Positions 63,416 to 64,000 of a stretch of DNA of 64,000 bases are shown here, in pieces. The notes below the pieces were generated by a model, which saw only the letters and a list, made by a program, of their open reading frames with translations, was not told the DNA's origin and searched no databases. How positions within the stretch are numbered: the first letter of the stretch is position 1; the number at the start of each line of letters is the position of its first letter. Position numbers and translations under genes: made by a program. Source of the stretch: Actinokineospora enzanensis DSM 44649 (GTDB lineage: Bacteria > Actinomycetota > Actinomycetes > Mycobacteriales > Pseudonocardiaceae); NCBI RefSeq assembly GCF_000374445.1, contig NZ_KB894433.1:1-64000 (forward strand). The letters run 5' to 3'.

Positions 63416-64000
63416 GGGTCGGTCTGGTCGTGGTCTCACACAGCGCGAAACTCGCGGAGGGCGTCGCCGAACTGGCCGCGCAGATGGCCCCCGATGTGGT
63501 GATCGTTCCCGCTGGTGGCCTGGACGGCACCCTCGGCACCGACTACGACGCCGTCACCACCGCGATCTCCAGCGCCCAGCGCGGCGCGGGCGTCGCCCTT
63601 CTCTACGACCTGGGTTCCGCGAAGATGACCGCCGACCTGGCCGTCGAGACTCTCGGTGATCCGAGCACAGCCGCTGTCGTTGATGCGCCGTTGGTGGAGG
63701 GCGCGGTTGCTGCTGCTGTGGCTGCGCAGGCGGGTGGGTCGTTGGACTATGTCATCTCTGCGGCCGCGTCGGCACTCGCGCTTGAGGTCGACGATGGGGA
63801 GCTGAACGGCACGGAGTTCGTTCTCACCAACGAGCTGGGTCTGCATGCTCGCCCGGCCAGTGCGGTGGTCCGTGCTCTCACTGGTCTCGATGCGGACGTC
63901 GCGGTGACGTATGCGGGGAAAACGGCGGACGCCCGCAGCGTTCTCAACCTTCTCGCGCTAGGTGTACCTGCCGGCGGCCGCATACAGGTAGCTGCCACTG
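63412..64000 (+). CDS. dhaM: PTS-dependent dihydroxyacetone kinase phosphotransferase DhaM (partial, runs off right edge)
   Basis: ATG 63412; 196 residues to the edge. An EIIA-mannose-type domain (residues 1-135) with its phospho-His in VGLVVVSHSAKLAEG is followed by an HPr-like domain with the phospho-His in NELGLHARPASAVVRAL. The frame is still open at 64000, so the end of the HPr domain and any EI-like domain are not visible. It passes phosphate from PTS EI/HPr to DhaL-ADP, marking the PTS-type kinase rather than the ATP-dependent fused form. Confidence 0.93.
   Translation, partial: MRVGLVVVSHSAKLAEGVAELAAQMAPDVVIVPAGGLDGTLGTDYDAVTTAISSAQRGAGVALLYDLGSAKMTADLAVETLGDPSTAAVVDAPLVEGAVAAAVAAQAGGSLDYVISAAASALALEVDDGELNGTEFVLTNELGLHARPASAVVRALTGLDADVAVTYAGKTADARSVLNLLALGVPAGGRIQVAAT

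Overview
The window is very GC-rich, uses GTG/TTG starts freely and carries many genes typical of filamentous actinomycetes: DUF397/XRE-DUF5753 modules, a DUF6879 module, DUF3558 and DUF2550 proteins, NucS and a PduO-type cobalamin adenosyltransferase. The core order (argS-like, lysA, hom, thrC, thrB, rho, rpmE, prfA, prmC, sua5, wecA, atpI, atpBEFHAGDC, DUF2550, cobO, murA) is the block known from mycobacteria. Together these suggest a chromosomal segment of a Pseudonocardiales actinomycete (Saccharothrix/Actinokineospora-like); the genus is an inference.

Layout. 1-6.3 kb: the edge of an ISAs1-type transposase, a lytic transglycosylase, a zinc CDF exporter, and a minus-strand run of two DUF3105 proteins, DUF305 and an FAD amine oxidase. 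6.4-12 kb: the lysine/threonine operon headed by a catalytically truncated ArgRS-like protein. 12-17.5 kb: rho with a long leader, rpmE, prfA, prmC. 17.5-21.2 kb: an AT-richer insertion between prmC and sua5 holding a small protein, an ECF-like sigma factor and a SEFIR-NPCBM protein, plus two other genes. 21.3-33.5 kb: sua5, wecA and the ATP synthase operon, whose last gene atpC is cut off from atpD by a strong terminator and a minus-strand sigma/membrane-protein pair. 33.5-38.5 kb: cobO, murA (Asp at the fosfomycin site), gamma-glutamyltransferase, a YdcF/SanA protein. 38.6-42.2 kb: ethylmalonyl-CoA mutase, an isochorismatase-like hydrolase and its divergent AraC regulator. 42.2-44.2 kb: a DUF5753 regulator with three tandem DUF397 genes. 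44.2-50.6 kb: a crotonase-like protein, a YiiX-like peptidase, a GH18 chitinase behind a DasR-type operator, a NarL-type two-component pair, a Nudix hydrolase. 50.7-56 kb: nucS, a DUF6879 module, an NLR-like NB-ARC/TPR ATPase with an N-terminal RHIM-like amyloid motif, an MFS exporter. 56-58.6 kb: small membrane genes, one of them broken by a 159-bp MITE, and a second DUF5753/DUF397 pair. 58.7 kb to the right edge: a sodium:solute symporter, a DUF3558 lipoprotein, and the PTS-type dihydroxyacetone kinase operon dhaKLM, with dhaM running off the edge.

The items most deserving a second look are the MITE-interrupted gene (exact in-frame reconstruction on removal), the sigma/SEFIR-NPCBM insertion in a translation operon, the NLR-like ATPase with a candidate amyloid signalling motif, the split atp operon, and a 24-bp divergent promoter with overlapping -10 elements. 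At least eleven start codons lie 6-8 nt behind a -10-like hexamer, so leaderless transcription appears common here.
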